DNA from: Dactylosporangium vinaceum
Lineage (GTDB): Bacteria; Actinomycetota; Actinomycetes; Mycobacteriales; Micromonosporaceae
Direction: 5' to 3'
Assembly: GCF_019904175.1 (NCBI RefSeq)
Contig: NZ_CP061913.1
Coordinates: 10,354,001 to 10,418,000, forward strand
Length of the DNA: 64,000 nt
Shown here: one piece after another, positions 1 to 8,306 of the stretch
How the letters are laid out: each line of letters starts with the position of its first letter
Numbering within the stretch: position 1 is the stretch's first letter
Program-made: the position numbers and the translations under genes
The notes under the pieces: model-generated
The model's input: only the letters and a program-made list of their open reading frames with translations
Database searches by the model: none
What the model was told of the DNA's origin: nothing

Positions 1-61
1 TGCGCTCCCCTGTCGGATGTGCAGTTGTTTCCCGACGGTAACAGTGAACGTCGCTTGCTCG

Positions 62-67
62 TAGTCT
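62..67 (+). promoter_or_regulatory. -10 box, leaderless start of hydrolase
   Basis: TAGTCT lies 6 bases before the ATG at 74. This spacing puts the transcription start at or next to the start codon, and no ribosome binding site is visible. Confidence 0.5.
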
Positions 68-73
68 CTGGTC

Positions 74-895
74 ATGAAAATCACGGCCCGCTCGCTCACC
101 TTCGATGTCGTCGCCGGTGGACCCGCGGACGGCCCGCCGGTCCTGCTCCTGCACGGGTTTCCGCAGCACAGCGGCGAGTGGGCGGCCGTGACACCGCTGC
201 TGCACGCGGCCGGGCTGCGCACCTACGCCCTCGACCAGCGGGGCACCTCCCCCGGCGCCCGGCCGCCGGAGGTCGCCGACTACCGCATCGCCGAGTGCGC
301 GCTCGACGCCGTGGCCGTCCTCGATGCCCTGAATATCCCGTCGGTACACCTCGTCGGCCACGACTGGGGCGCGGTGTGCGCCTGGCACGTGGCGCTGCGC
401 CACGTCGAGCGGGTCCGGACGCTGACAGCGGTTTCGGTACCCCATCCGCACGCCTCTGCCTTCGCCTTTGCCAACGACCCCGATCAGCGGGAGCGTTCGG
501 CCTACATCAAGCTGTTCCGCCAGGCCGGGAAGGCCGAGCAGGTGCTCCTGGAGGACGGCGGGCGACGGCTGCGGGCACTGTTCGAGCCGCTCGTGGACCC
601 CGACCCCTACGTCCGGCCGCTGCTCGAGCCCGGGGCGCTGACGCCGGCGCTCAACTGGTATCGGGCGATCAGCTCCCTCGATCTCGTGGGCCTCGGCCCG
701 GCGACGGTGCCGACCACCTATGTCTGGAGCGACGGCGACCCGGCCATCGGCCCGACGGCGGCCCGGGCCTGCGCCGAGCACGTGGCGGCCGACTACCGGT
801 TCGTCCCGCTGGCCGGGGTCGGGCACTGGATTGCCGACGAGGCGCCGGCCGCGCTGGCGGATGCCATCCTGGCCCGGGTCGCATCGCAGGCATAG
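74..895 (+). CDS. alpha/beta hydrolase, epoxide-hydrolase/dehalogenase-like
   Basis: A 273-residue alpha/beta-hydrolase-fold protein. The oxyanion-hole motif HGFPQ is near residue 28. The nucleophile elbow reads GHDWGA near residue 95, so the nucleophile is Asp. That is typical of epoxide hydrolases and haloalkane dehalogenases, whereas esterases use Ser. The catalytic His is probably in GVGHW near the C terminus. The substrate cannot be told from sequence. The protein is predicted cytoplasmic with no signal peptide. The ATG at 74 is chosen because the motifs follow directly and a -10 box sits 6 bases upstream. Confidence 0.85.
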   Translation: MKITARSLTFDVVAGGPADGPPVLLLHGFPQHSGEWAAVTPLLHAAGLRTYALDQRGTSPGARPPEVADYRIAECALDAVAVLDALNIPSVHLVGHDWGAVCAWHVALRHVERVRTLTAVSVPHPHASAFAFANDPDQRERSAYIKLFRQAGKAEQVLLEDGGRRLRALFEPLVDPDPYVRPLLEPGALTPALNWYRAISSLDLVGLGPATVPTTYVWSDGDPAIGPTAARACAEHVAADYRFVPLAGVGHWIADEAPAALADAILARVASQA

Positions 896-962
896 CCTTC
901 GCTACCCGCGGGTAATAACCTGGCTTCAGAGCGTCTCTACAAAGTTCACTTTGGGGGCAGCC

Positions 963-2867
963 ATGGTTTCGACGTCGGTGCGCGCGGAGCGGGAGGCGCG
1001 CAAGGTCATCGAGGAGAACCGCGAGACCGAGTGGAAAAAGCCGAGCTTCGGCAAGGAGCTCTTCCTCGGCCGGTTCCGCCTCGATCTGATCGACCCGTTG
1101 CCCGAGCTCGACGCGGCCGCCGAGGCCCGCGGCGCCGAGTTCCGCGACAAGCTCGCCGGCTATCTGGCGGCCGAGGTCGACGGGCAGCAGATCGAGCGGG
1201 ACGCCCGCATTCCCGACGAGGTTTTGCGCTCGCTGGGTGAGCTGGGCGCGTTCGGGATGAAGATCGATCAGAAGTACGGCGGCCTCGGCCTGACCAACCT
1301 CGACTACTGCCGCGCGCTCATGCTCGTGGGCTCGGTCAACCCGTCGATCGGGGCGCTCCTGTCGGCGCACCAGTCGATCGGGGTACCGCAGCCGCTCAAA
1401 CTGATCGGCAGCGACGAGCAGAAGCAGCGGTTCCTGCCCCGGCTGGCCGCCGGTGAGGTCTCGGCGTTCCTGCTCACCGAGCCCGAGGTCGGCTCCTACC
1501 CGGCCGGCCTGCGTACCTCCGCCGTGCCGACCGAGGACGGCGACTACCTGCTCAACGGGGTCAAGCTGTGGGCCACCAACGGCACCCTGGCCACGCTGTT
1601 CGTGGTCATGGCGCTGGTGCCCAAGAGCGAGGGCCACCGGGGCGGCATCACCGCGTTCGTCGTCGAGGGCGACGCGGAGGGCGTGACCATCGAGCGGCGC
1701 AACTCGTTCATGGGCCTGCGCGGCCTGGAGAACAGCGTCACCCGCTTCCACAATGTCCGGGTGCCCAAGGCCAACGTGATCGGCGGCGAGGGCCAGGGGC
1801 TGCGCATCGCGCTGAGCACCCTGAACACCGGCCGGCTGTCGCTGCCCGCGATGTGCGTCGGGGCCGGCAAGTGGTGCCTCGGCGTGGCCCGCGAGTGGGC
1901 CGGCGAGCGGGTCCAGATGGGCCGGCCGATCGGCAAGTACGAGGCGGTCGCCAAGAAGATCGCGTTCATCGCCGGCTCCACCTACGGCATGGAGGCGATG
2001 CTGGAGGTCTCCTGCCGCCTCGCCGACGACAACCGCAACGACATCCGCATCGAGGCCGCGCTAGTCAAGCTGTACGCCTCCGAGCTGGCCTGGAAGGTCG
2101 CCGACGAACTCGTCCAGATCCGCGGCGGGCGCGGCTACGAGACCGCCGAGAGCCTGGCCGCCCGCGGCGAACGGGCCATCCCGGTCGAGCAGATCCTGCG
2201 GGACCTGCGCATCAACCGGATCTTCGAGGGCTCGACCGAGATCATGCACCTGGCCATCGCCCGCGAGGCCGTCGACGCCCACCTCTCCGTCGCCGGCGAC
2301 ATCATCGACCCCGACGCCGGCCTGAGCCGCAAGGCGAAGGCGGCGGGCAAGGCCGGCGGCTTCTACGCCAAGTGGCTGCCCACGCTGGTGGCCGGCAAGG
2401 GGCAGCTCCCGGGCAGCTTCACGCAGTTCGGTCCGCTCGCCGTCCACCTGCGCTATGTCGAGCGGGCCTCGCGCCGGCTGGCCCGTGAGACCTTCTACGC
2501 CATGGCCCGCTGGCAGGGCAAGCTGGAGCAGAAGCAGGGCTTCCTGGGCCGGATCGTGGACATCGGCGCGGAGCTGTTCGCCATGTCGGCGGCCTGCGTC
2601 AAGGCCCGCACCGAGCTGGCCGAGCGCCCCGAGGGCGTGGAGCTGGCCGACCTCTTCTGCCGCCAGGCCACGCTGCGCGCGGAGCAGCTCTTCCACGACC
2701 TGTGGACGAACGCCGACTCGGTGGAGGTAGCTGCGGCCAAGCGGGTGCTGGCCGGGCGCTACCTGTCGCTGGAGGAGGGCGTCATCCCTGCGCCGGCCGA
2801 CGGGCCGTCCACCGCGACCTGGGAGCCCGGCCCGTCTACGGAGCAGGACGTGCGCCGCCGCTTCTGA
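963..2867 (+). CDS. acyl-CoA dehydrogenase family protein, long form
   Basis: A 634-residue flavoprotein that would oxidise acyl-CoA thioesters to enoyl-CoA with FAD. The standard fold is visible: N-terminal helical domain, middle beta domain (LLTEPEVGS, VKLWATNG), and C-terminal helices ending with the FAD/CoA signature GSTEIMHLAIAREAV. It is about 240 residues longer than a typical 380-residue member, with an N-terminal extension of about 50 and a C-terminal domain of about 180, as in long FadE-type proteins. The open frame extends upstream, but the ATG at 963 follows a GGGGGC ribosome binding site and precedes the first conserved segment. Its 3' end overlaps the convergent monooxygenase gene by 32 bases. 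Confidence 0.88.
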   Translation: MVSTSVRAEREARKVIEENRETEWKKPSFGKELFLGRFRLDLIDPLPELDAAAEARGAEFRDKLAGYLAAEVDGQQIERDARIPDEVLRSLGELGAFGMKIDQKYGGLGLTNLDYCRALMLVGSVNPSIGALLSAHQSIGVPQPLKLIGSDEQKQRFLPRLAAGEVSAFLLTEPEVGSYPAGLRTSAVPTEDGDYLLNGVKLWATNGTLATLFVVMALVPKSEGHRGGITAFVVEGDAEGVTIERRNSFMGLRGLENSVTRFHNVRVPKANVIGGEGQGLRIALSTLNTGRLSLPAMCVGAGKWCLGVAREWAGERVQMGRPIGKYEAVAKKIAFIAGSTYGMEAMLEVSCRLADDNRNDIRIEAALVKLYASELAWKVADELVQIRGGRGYETAESLAARGERAIPVEQILRDLRINRIFEGSTEIMHLAIAREAVDAHLSVAGDIIDPDAGLSRKAKAAGKAGGFYAKWLPTLVAGKGQLPGSFTQFGPLAVHLRYVERASRRLARETFYAMARWQGKLEQKQGFLGRIVDIGAELFAMSAACVKARTELAERPEGVELADLFCRQATLRAEQLFHDLWTNADSVEVAAAKRVLAGRYLSLEEGVIPAPADGPSTATWEPGPSTEQDVRRRF

Positions 2868-3948
2868 GCATCTGCCCGGCCATCGCGAGCGAGCGCTCCA
2901 CGGTGGCGAATCCGCGCGGCAGCATCACGCGCTCGTACGCCGCGACCGCCTCCAGCGGCGGTCGCGGCGTCAGCACCGCCCGGGCCAGCGTCGCCGCGTC
3001 CTGCAGCGCCGTGTTGGCCCCGACCCCGCCGGTGGGCGGCATGGTGTGGATGGCGTCGCCGAGCAGTGTCACCGGCCCGGACGGCCACGGCTCGACCCGC
3101 TCGCCGGCGCGCAGCACGATCGGGAAGAAGTCGCGGCCGCTCAGCGCCCGGATCGCCGGGTGCCAGCCGGTCGTGACCGCCGCGACGAGCGCCCGCAGCT
3201 CCTCCGGCGCCATCGCGAAGAGCCGCGCGTCCGGCACGCCGAGGCGCTCGGGCGTCGCGACGAGCGTGACCATCAGGTAGTCCGCCCGCCCCGCGGCCCG
3301 GGTGCGGAAGCGGACCGTCGCGAAGCCCATGCCGACGCCCGTCTCGTCGGCGACCCAGCAGAAGCCGCGGTCGAAGTCGGCCGGGATCTCGACGGACCCG
3401 TCGATCGGCATCCGCCCGTAGAGGCAGCGCAGCCCGATGTCGCGCACGACGGCGTGGGGCAGCAGCCGCCCGCGCACGGCCGAGGCCACCCCGTCCGCGC
3501 CGACGAGGAGGTCGCCCTCGTCGAAGCCGATGCTGACCCGGCCCGCCGCGGTGACGGTGTAGCCGGTCACCGGGCGGCCGAAGCGCACCACGTCCTCCAG
3601 GCCGCTCAGCAGGCTCTGGCGCAGTGTCTCCCGGTCCACGTGTGTGATCTCGTCGGCGGGGATGCCGGGAAACTCCTGGACCATCACGCGTTCGAGCCGG
3701 TGGGTGTACCCGGCCACCAGGTCGCCGTTGACGCTGCTCGTGGCGCGGACGAGCGCGAGGACCTCCGGCGGCAGGCAGTCGGCCAGCGCCGCGTTGCCGT
3801 CGCGGTCGATGTGGATGCGGTAGCCCTGGCTGCGCGTCCGCGCCGAGGCGTCCCGCTCGTAGACGGCGACGTCGACGCCACCCTGCCGTAGTGCCTGGGC
3901 CAGCGCCAGGCCGCCGATGCCCGCTCCTGCGATCAGTACCCGTGTCAT
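2836..3948 (-). CDS. FAD-dependent aromatic monooxygenase
   Basis: A 370-residue group A flavoprotein monooxygenase of the PHBH/UbiH type, which hydroxylates aromatic or polyketide substrates with NAD(P)H and O2. The N-terminal Rossmann motif GAGIGG begins at residue 7. A DG motif (GADG) is in the middle, and the second FAD motif GDAIHTMPP is near residue 275. An upstream ATG exists, but the start at 3948 places the dinucleotide fold right at the N terminus. The gene is divergent from a TetR regulator, with 80 bases between the starts. By known patterns this suggests the regulator controls it. The substrate is unknown. Confidence 0.85.
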   Translation of the reverse strand: MTRVLIAGAGIGGLALAQALRQGGVDVAVYERDASARTRSQGYRIHIDRDGNAALADCLPPEVLALVRATSSVNGDLVAGYTHRLERVMVQEFPGIPADEITHVDRETLRQSLLSGLEDVVRFGRPVTGYTVTAAGRVSIGFDEGDLLVGADGVASAVRGRLLPHAVVRDIGLRCLYGRMPIDGSVEIPADFDRGFCWVADETGVGMGFATVRFRTRAAGRADYLMVTLVATPERLGVPDARLFAMAPEELRALVAAVTTGWHPAIRALSGRDFFPIVLRAGERVEPWPSGPVTLLGDAIHTMPPTGGVGANTALQDAATLARAVLTPRPPLEAVAAYERVMLPRGFATVERSLAMAGQMLRSGGARPAP

Positions 3949-4016
3949 GCCGACCAGCGTCAACCATTCGGATACTCTTGTCAATCAAACGCATAATTAG
4001 CAGACTCAAGCGTCCG

Positions 4017-4022
4017 TATACT
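4017..4022 (+). promoter_or_regulatory. -10 box of tetR gene in divergent intergenic region
   Basis: TATACT is 6 bases before the GTG at 4029, a leaderless arrangement. The 80-base divergent region (3949-4028) is conspicuously AT-richer than its flanks. An imperfect dyad can be drawn (CGGATACTCTTG at 3969 against CAAGCGTCCG at 4007), but no perfect TetR operator is seen. Confidence 0.5.
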
Positions 4023-4028
4023 CGGTCC

Positions 4029-4640
4029 GTGCCAACCAAGCCGCGCCGGTCGCCGGCGCCGGAAGAGCGCCGCCGGGACGCCGAGCGCACCCGGCAGAAG
4101 ATCCTCGAGGCGGCGGCCGTCGAGTTCGGCGCGCACGGCTACGCCGGGGCCCGGGTGCGGGCCATCGCCGAGCGGGCCGGCGTCAACCAGCAGCTGCTGT
4201 CGTACTACTTCGACGGCAAGGAGGGCCTGTACCAGGCCATGGCCCAGCGCTGGCAGGAGCGGCAGCAAGAGATCGCGCCGCCCGGGACCTCACTGCCGGA
4301 GCAGCTGCGGCGGTACGCGCTGGAGGTGCTGCGCGACCCGGACGGCGTGCGGGTGTTCGCGTGGAGCGGGCTGCAGTACACCGGCCCCGACGACGACCCG
4401 GACCGCGAGTCGCGGGCCCGGCTGCTCGGCGACAGCGTCGAGCAGCTGCGCGCCGGGCTGATCGCCGGGGCGGACCCGGCCTGCGTGCTTGTCATGCTGA
4501 TGGCGGCGGCCATGGCGCCCACGACGCTGCCGCACGTGATCGAGAGCGTGTGCGGGGTCGATCCCCGCTCCCCCGAGTTCGTCACGCACTATGCCGACCA
4601 GGTCGCGGGCGTGGCCGCGATGCTGCTAGCGAAGTCCTAG
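4029..4640 (+). CDS. TetR/AcrR family transcriptional regulator
   Basis: A 203-residue one-component repressor. The N-terminal HTH runs from about residue 17 to 65, with the TetR pattern RQKILEAAAVEFGAHGYAG followed by the recognition helix region NQQLLSYYFDGKEGLY. The C-terminal ligand domain resembles TetR_C_6-type regulators. The GTG at 4029 is preferred over the much longer upstream frame because it gives the usual short basic N terminus and follows a -10 box. It probably autoregulates and controls the divergent monooxygenase. The ligand is unknown. The stop overlaps the convergent membrane-protein gene by 15 bases. Confidence 0.88.
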   Translation: MPTKPRRSPAPEERRRDAERTRQKILEAAAVEFGAHGYAGARVRAIAERAGVNQQLLSYYFDGKEGLYQAMAQRWQERQQEIAPPGTSLPEQLRRYALEVLRDPDGVRVFAWSGLQYTGPDDDPDRESRARLLGDSVEQLRAGLIAGADPACVLVMLMAAAMAPTTLPHVIESVCGVDPRSPEFVTHYADQVAGVAAMLLAKS

Positions 4641-5222
4641 CGAGCGCAGCTCCAGCCGGGCCAGCGCCTCCACCGCCTCGGGGTCGCCGCGCCGCCACAG
4701 TGAGGCGATCTCCGGGTCGACCTTGACCAGGCGCTTGAGCGGCTGCGTGGCCAGGGCGCGCAGGGCCAGCAGGTCACGGCCCGCGCTGACGTTGCGCAGG
4801 CGGGCGGCGTTGCCGGCCCGGCGGACCCAGCGGACCCGCAGCGCCAGCCAGATCCCCACCAGGAACAGGATCGGCAGGACGGCGACCACCAGGGACAGGA
4901 CCCAGGCCAGGTCGTTGACGATGTCCTGCTGCTCGCGGCCGGCGTTGGCCAGGGACGACGCGGCGTTGGCGGCGTTCTTGAACGGGGCCGCCACCGAGTC
5001 CGGCACCCCCGGGATGCCGTTGATCTTGTCGCCGGCGGCGTTGAGGTTCGAGGCGAGCCCGTCGCCGGCGCCCTCGAGTTTCTGACCGGGGACGGCCAGC
5101 TTCTGGATGAGGTCGAACAGGGCCATCCCGATGCGGACCCAGGCGTACACCCACACGACCACGAACACGTCGGTGAGCAGTTGCCGGATGGCGGCGGGGG
5201 CGCGGTCGGCATAGAGCTTCAT
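4626..5222 (-). CDS. hypothetical two-TM membrane protein
   Basis: A 198-residue protein not recognised by family. One hydrophobic segment is near residues 17-38 and a second near 106-130. They flank a Gly/Ala/Asn-rich extracytoplasmic stretch (VPGQKLEGAGDGLASNLNAA region). A basic cytoplasmic tail of about 65 residues follows. Proteins of this architecture are common and uncharacterised in actinobacteria. It is convergent with tetR and is followed by the zinc-transport operon on the same strand, with no evidence of functional linkage. Confidence 0.7.
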   Translation of the reverse strand: MKLYADRAPAAIRQLLTDVFVVVWVYAWVRIGMALFDLIQKLAVPGQKLEGAGDGLASNLNAAGDKINGIPGVPDSVAAPFKNAANAASSLANAGREQQDIVNDLAWVLSLVVAVLPILFLVGIWLALRVRWVRRAGNAARLRNVSAGRDLLALRALATQPLKRLVKVDPEIASLWRRGDPEAVEALARLELRSLGLR

Positions 5223-5249
5223 GGCTCCAAGCGTGAGCCATGGACCCGT

Positions 5250-6047
5250 CTACTGCAGCGCTGAATAGATGGTGTCGCTCGCCTGCTCCACGGTGGCGGA
5301 GTCGGGGCGCTCGATCACCGGCGCCTTGCCGAAGTCGGCGAACTTCGCCGTCGACGTGGTGGCGGGCGCGGTGCCGACGGGCGGCGTGCGGACGATCAGC
5401 TCGGTCACGTACCCCTGCGGATCCACCTTGGCTTCGAACGGCACGCTCTTGAGCGCCTCGCTCGCGGTGGCGTCGGGGATCAGCGGGTCCTTGGTGCGGT
5501 CGAGCGTGCCGGTGTACGACCCCGCGCCGGACCGGGTCACGGTGACGATCTCGTCGGGCAGGCTGGCCAGGCCGGTCGGGTTGCCGGTCCGGTCCAGGCC
5601 CAGGGTGGTCAGGGACTTCACCCTCGCCATGTCGACGTGGGCCCAGCGGTCGCCGGTCAGGCCGGTCACCTTGAGGTACAGGTCCGGGCTGATCAGGATC
5701 GCCGTGATGTCGATCTTCCGCTCGGTGGTGAGCAGCTCGGAGTCGTAGCCGGTCGCCTTGCGGGCCGGGTCGATCGCGCCCTGGCCCGTCTGCGTGCCGA
5801 CCTCGCCGGCGTCCGCGACGAGCGTGAACGTCATCGAGACGGCAATGGTCTTGGCGACCGCCGCCTTGAACGCCCCAGGTGCATCGGTGGGTACCGCAGC
5901 CGCGCTCGTGGGCGCGGCCTGCGGGGCATCGCCGGAACTGCCGGAGCAGGCGCCGAGGGCCAGCGCCGCGGCGATCAGGATGGCCAGCCGCTCAACCCTC
6001 GCGAACGTGGCTGACCGCGTCCGCGACGATGTGCGCGATGTGTTCAT
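5250..6047 (-). CDS. lipoprotein, LppX/LprAFG-like
   Basis: A 265-residue predicted lipoprotein. An Arg-containing N region and a hydrophobic stretch end in the lipobox LGAC near residue 34, followed by a Ser/Ala/Pro-rich linker. The remainder has the beta-rich pattern of the mycobacterial LppX/LprA/F/G family (SMTFTLVADAGEV, GQGAIDP, DLYLKVTG, YVTELIVRTPP), which carries lipids across the periplasm. The ATG at 6047 overlaps the upstream arsR-type gene by 56 bases. No later in-frame ATG/GTG precedes the lipobox, so the long N region is accepted with caution. It is the last gene of the zinc-uptake run. It is not a ZnuA-type binding protein: no His-rich loop is seen. Confidence 0.75.
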   Translation of the reverse strand: MNTSRTSSRTRSATFARVERLAILIAAALALGACSGSSGDAPQAAPTSAAAVPTDAPGAFKAAVAKTIAVSMTFTLVADAGEVGTQTGQGAIDPARKATGYDSELLTTERKIDITAILISPDLYLKVTGLTGDRWAHVDMARVKSLTTLGLDRTGNPTGLASLPDEIVTVTRSGAGSYTGTLDRTKDPLIPDATASEALKSVPFEAKVDPQGYVTELIVRTPPVGTAPATTSTAKFADFGKAPVIERPDSATVEQASDTIYSALQ

Positions 6048-6288
6048 CAATCAGAGCGTAGGCGATCTCGCGGCCGCGCCGGGAGCCGCGGACCACGCCG
6101 GCCCCGCGCAGCACGCGCAGGTGCTGCGAGACGAGCGGCTGCGGGGCGCCAAGCGTCTCGACGAGCTCGTGCACGCAGCGCGGACCGCCGGCCAGCTCGG
6201 TGACGATCCGGATGCGCAGCGGCGCGGAGAGCGCCTTGAGCAGCTCGCCGGCGGCCTCGTAGCCGTCGCCGGCCTCAGGCCCCGACAC
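5992..6288 (-). CDS. ArsR/SmtB family zinc-sensing repressor
   Basis: A 98-residue winged-helix metal sensor. The recognition helix segment is PLVSQHLRVLRGAGVV. The C-terminal helix has Asp81, His83, His94 and Glu97, spaced exactly as the alpha-5 zinc site of SmtB (D-x-H...H-x2-E). Zinc is therefore the likely effector, by family knowledge. The start is taken as GTG 6288. The longer in-frame ATG at 6486 would add 66 residues of shadow sequence. It overlaps the end of znuB by 14 bases, so translation is probably coupled. Having an SmtB sensor inside a zinc-uptake operon is unusual. Confidence 0.85.
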   Translation of the reverse strand: MSGPEAGDGYEAAGELLKALSAPLRIRIVTELAGGPRCVHELVETLGAPQPLVSQHLRVLRGAGVVRGSRRGREIAYALIDEHIAHIVADAVSHVREG

Positions 6289-7144
6289 CGGCCTCGACCT
6301 CCGGCTGGGCTTCGGCGGTGCGGTGCCGGGCCCGGGCGGCGGCCCGCCACGCGGCGACGCCGACGGTGACGGCGAAGAAGCCGGCGATGGCCAGGAGCAC
6401 CACGGTGGCGCCCGGGCCGGTGTCGATCGCGGTGGAGAGCCACACGCCGAGCCCGGAGACGGCCAGCCCGATGCCGATCGCGGCAAGCATCGTGGCCCGG
6501 AAGCCGCGGGTGATCTGCTGCGCGGTCGCCACCGGGACGACCATGAGCGCGCTGACCAGCAGCAGGCCGACGGCCCGCATGGCGACGGTGACGGTGACGG
6601 CGGTCGTGATGGCCAGGATCAGGTTCAGGGTGCGCACGGGCAGGCCGGAGACCCGGGCGTACTCCTCGTCGTGGCACACCGCGAACAGCCACGGCCGCAG
6701 CAGGATGGCGACGGCCAGGACGGCCACCCCCAGGACGAGCATCACGGTGAGGTCCTGCCGGCTCGTGGTCAGGGGCGAGCCGAAGAGGTACGTCACCAGG
6801 CTCCGGCTGCTCTGCTGGTCCGACAGGTTCACCAGCACCACACCGCCGGAGATGCCACCGTAGAAGAGCATCGAGAGCGCGATGTCGCCGGACGTCCGGC
6901 CCCGCTCCCGGACCAGCTCGATGACCACCGCCCCGGCCGCGGCGGCCAGCACCGCCATGATCACCGGGGACCTGTGCAGCAGCAGGCCGAGCCCGACACC
7001 GGTGAGCGCCACGTGGCCCAGGCCGTCGCCGATCAGCGACAGCCGCCGCTGCACGAGATAGGTGCCGATGGCGGGCGCGGACGCGCCGGTGATGAGCGCC
7101 CCGAGCAGGGCGCGGATCATGAAGTCGTACGCGAAGATGCCCAT
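6275..7144 (-). CDS. znuB: metal ABC transporter permease, ZnuB family
   Basis: A 289-residue ABC-3 family permease with about eight hydrophobic helices. It carries the family landmarks SLIGDGLGHVALTGVGLG near residue 35 and the cytoplasmic EEYARVSGLPVR loop near residue 170. It would form the membrane channel for Zn(II), or possibly Mn(II), import with the adjacent ATPase. The ATG at 7144 is chosen because the typical hydrophobic start MGIFAYDFM follows. No binding-protein (znuA) gene is in the operon or window, so it must be supplied elsewhere. Confidence 0.88.
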   Translation of the reverse strand: MGIFAYDFMIRALLGALITGASAPAIGTYLVQRRLSLIGDGLGHVALTGVGLGLLLHRSPVIMAVLAAAAGAVVIELVRERGRTSGDIALSMLFYGGISGGVVLVNLSDQQSSRSLVTYLFGSPLTTSRQDLTVMLVLGVAVLAVAILLRPWLFAVCHDEEYARVSGLPVRTLNLILAITTAVTVTVAMRAVGLLLVSALMVVPVATAQQITRGFRATMLAAIGIGLAVSGLGVWLSTAIDTGPGATVVLLAIAGFFAVTVGVAAWRAAARARHRTAEAQPEVEAGVGA

Positions 7145-7161
7145 GCCGGTCCGCCCGCGCC

Positions 7162-7998
7162 TCAGACGGCCGTGGCGTGCGGCCACACGCCCGCCGTGAC
7201 GGTCCGGGCGTCGCCGGTGGCCGCGTGCGCGCGGCCGTCGGCGGGCGGCCACACCCCGGCACCGGCCGGCCGGGCGACCTCGAGGGCCGCGTGGGCCGCG
7301 GCGGCGTGCGGGTGGACGTGGTCGTCGTCGGCCGGCGGGGCGCCGTCGTGGACGATCTCACCGCGGCTCACCACGACCGCGCGGGTAATCAGCGGGCGCA
7401 GCGGGCCGAGCTCGTGGGCGACGAACACGACAGTGCCGCCCTGGGTCACGAACCGGCGCAGGCACCCGGCGAACAGGTCCTGGCTCACCGCGTCGACGCC
7501 GGCCGTGGGCTCGTCGAGCACCAGCAGCTCGGGGCCGCCGGCGACGGCCCGGGCGATGAGGACCCGCTGCTGCTGGCCGCCGGAGAGCACGGAGACGGGC
7601 TCACGGGCCCGGTCGGCCAGCCCGACGGCCTCCAGGGCGTCGGCGACGGCGCGGCGGTCGGCGGCGGACGCGGGCCGCAGGAAACCGCGGCGGGCCAGGC
7701 GGCCCTCGGCCACGACCTCACCGACGGTGGCGGGCACCCCGGCGCCGGCCCCGACCCGCTGCGGCACGTAACCGATCCGGTGCCAGCCGCGGAACTTCTT
7801 CAAGGGGGTACCGAAGAGGCGCACCTCGCCCCCGACGAGCGGGGCCAGCCCCATGGCCGCCTTCACGAGCGTGGACTTGCCCGACCCGTTCGCGCCGAGG
7901 ACGGCCACGACCTCGCCCGCGCGCACCGAGAGCGAGACCCCGTCGAGGATCGGCCGCCCGTCGTAGGCGACGACAGCCCGTTCGACCTGGAGAACCAC
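7162..7998 (-). CDS. znuC: metal ABC transporter ATP-binding protein, ZnuC family
   Basis: A 278-residue ABC ATPase. Walker A is GANGSGKST near residue 35, the signature LSGGQQQR is near 137, Walker B is LLVLDEP, and the H-loop is VAHE. The C-terminal 60 residues are rich in His (DDDHVHPHAAAAHA and further His), as seen in many zinc transport ATPases. GTG 7998 is chosen because the ABC domain begins at once and it sits just after the Fur-type box. It is 17 bases upstream of znuB, so one transcript is likely. Confidence 0.88.
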   Translation of the reverse strand: MVLQVERAVVAYDGRPILDGVSLSVRAGEVVAVLGANGSGKSTLVKAAMGLAPLVGGEVRLFGTPLKKFRGWHRIGYVPQRVGAGAGVPATVGEVVAEGRLARRGFLRPASAADRRAVADALEAVGLADRAREPVSVLSGGQQQRVLIARAVAGGPELLVLDEPTAGVDAVSQDLFAGCLRRFVTQGGTVVFVAHELGPLRPLITRAVVVSRGEIVHDGAPPADDDHVHPHAAAAHAALEVARPAGAGVWPPADGRAHAATGDARTVTAGVWPHATAV

Positions 7999-8013
7999 GC
8001 TTCGAGCGTGCCT

Positions 8014-8032
8014 GATAATGGGAATCGTTGTC
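8014..8032. promoter_or_regulatory. Fur/Zur-type operator upstream of znuC
   Basis: The 19-bp sequence GATAATGGGAATCGTTGTC matches the classic Fur-family box GATAATGATAATCATTATC at 15 of 19 positions and is an imperfect dyad. It lies 15 bases before the znuC start, overlapping the likely promoter (CATTAT on the minus strand). Repression by zinc-loaded Zur is the natural reading. No Fur-family gene is in the window. Confidence 0.8.
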
Positions 8033-8279
8033 AACTTGCCTTGTAGGCCGCCACGACGACGAGCAGGGTGAGAATGAGCACGCGCGGCACCCGGGCCGGC
8101 GCCGGGGTGACCGGCCAGGTCTTCGTCAGGACCCACACGAGGCCCACCGCTATCAGGATCAACACGGTGGCGCCGACAATGCCGGGCAGGAGCAGCCCCA
8201 GGAAGACGAGCACCGCGGCGCCCAGGAACGCGGCGGTCTTGTTCATCCGGGCGAGGCGCTGGAGCACGCGATCGCTCAT
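8031..8279 (-). CDS. small membrane protein, two to three TM helices
   Basis: An 82-residue hydrophobic protein with a short basic N terminus, helices near residues 15-53 (one hairpin) and a last helix near 66-80. It resembles small actinobacterial membrane proteins of unknown function. The ATG at 8279 has a good AGGAAG site upstream. Its stop overlaps the Fur-type box, so it lies immediately upstream of the znu operon and could be cotranscribed into it. It is divergent from the monooxygenase-like gene at 8307. Confidence 0.75.
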   Translation of the reverse strand: MSDRVLQRLARMNKTAAFLGAAVLVFLGLLLPGIVGATVLILIAVGLVWVLTKTWPVTPAPARVPRVLILTLLVVVAAYKAS

Positions 8280-8293
8280 GCAACTTCCTTCCG

Positions 8294-8299
8294 TATGCT
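8294..8299 (+). promoter_or_regulatory. -10 box, leaderless start
   Basis: TATGCT ends 7 bases before the ATG at 8307 and supports that start over the in-frame ATG at 8295, which lies inside the box. Confidence 0.5.
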
Positions 8300-8306
8300 C
8301 GGCAGC

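Noticed and set aside
7162..8283. N-terminal extension of ZnuC to the ATG at 8283
   Set aside because: The extra 95 residues are antisense shadow of the small membrane protein region and would cross the Fur-type box; GTG 7998 starts the ABC domain.
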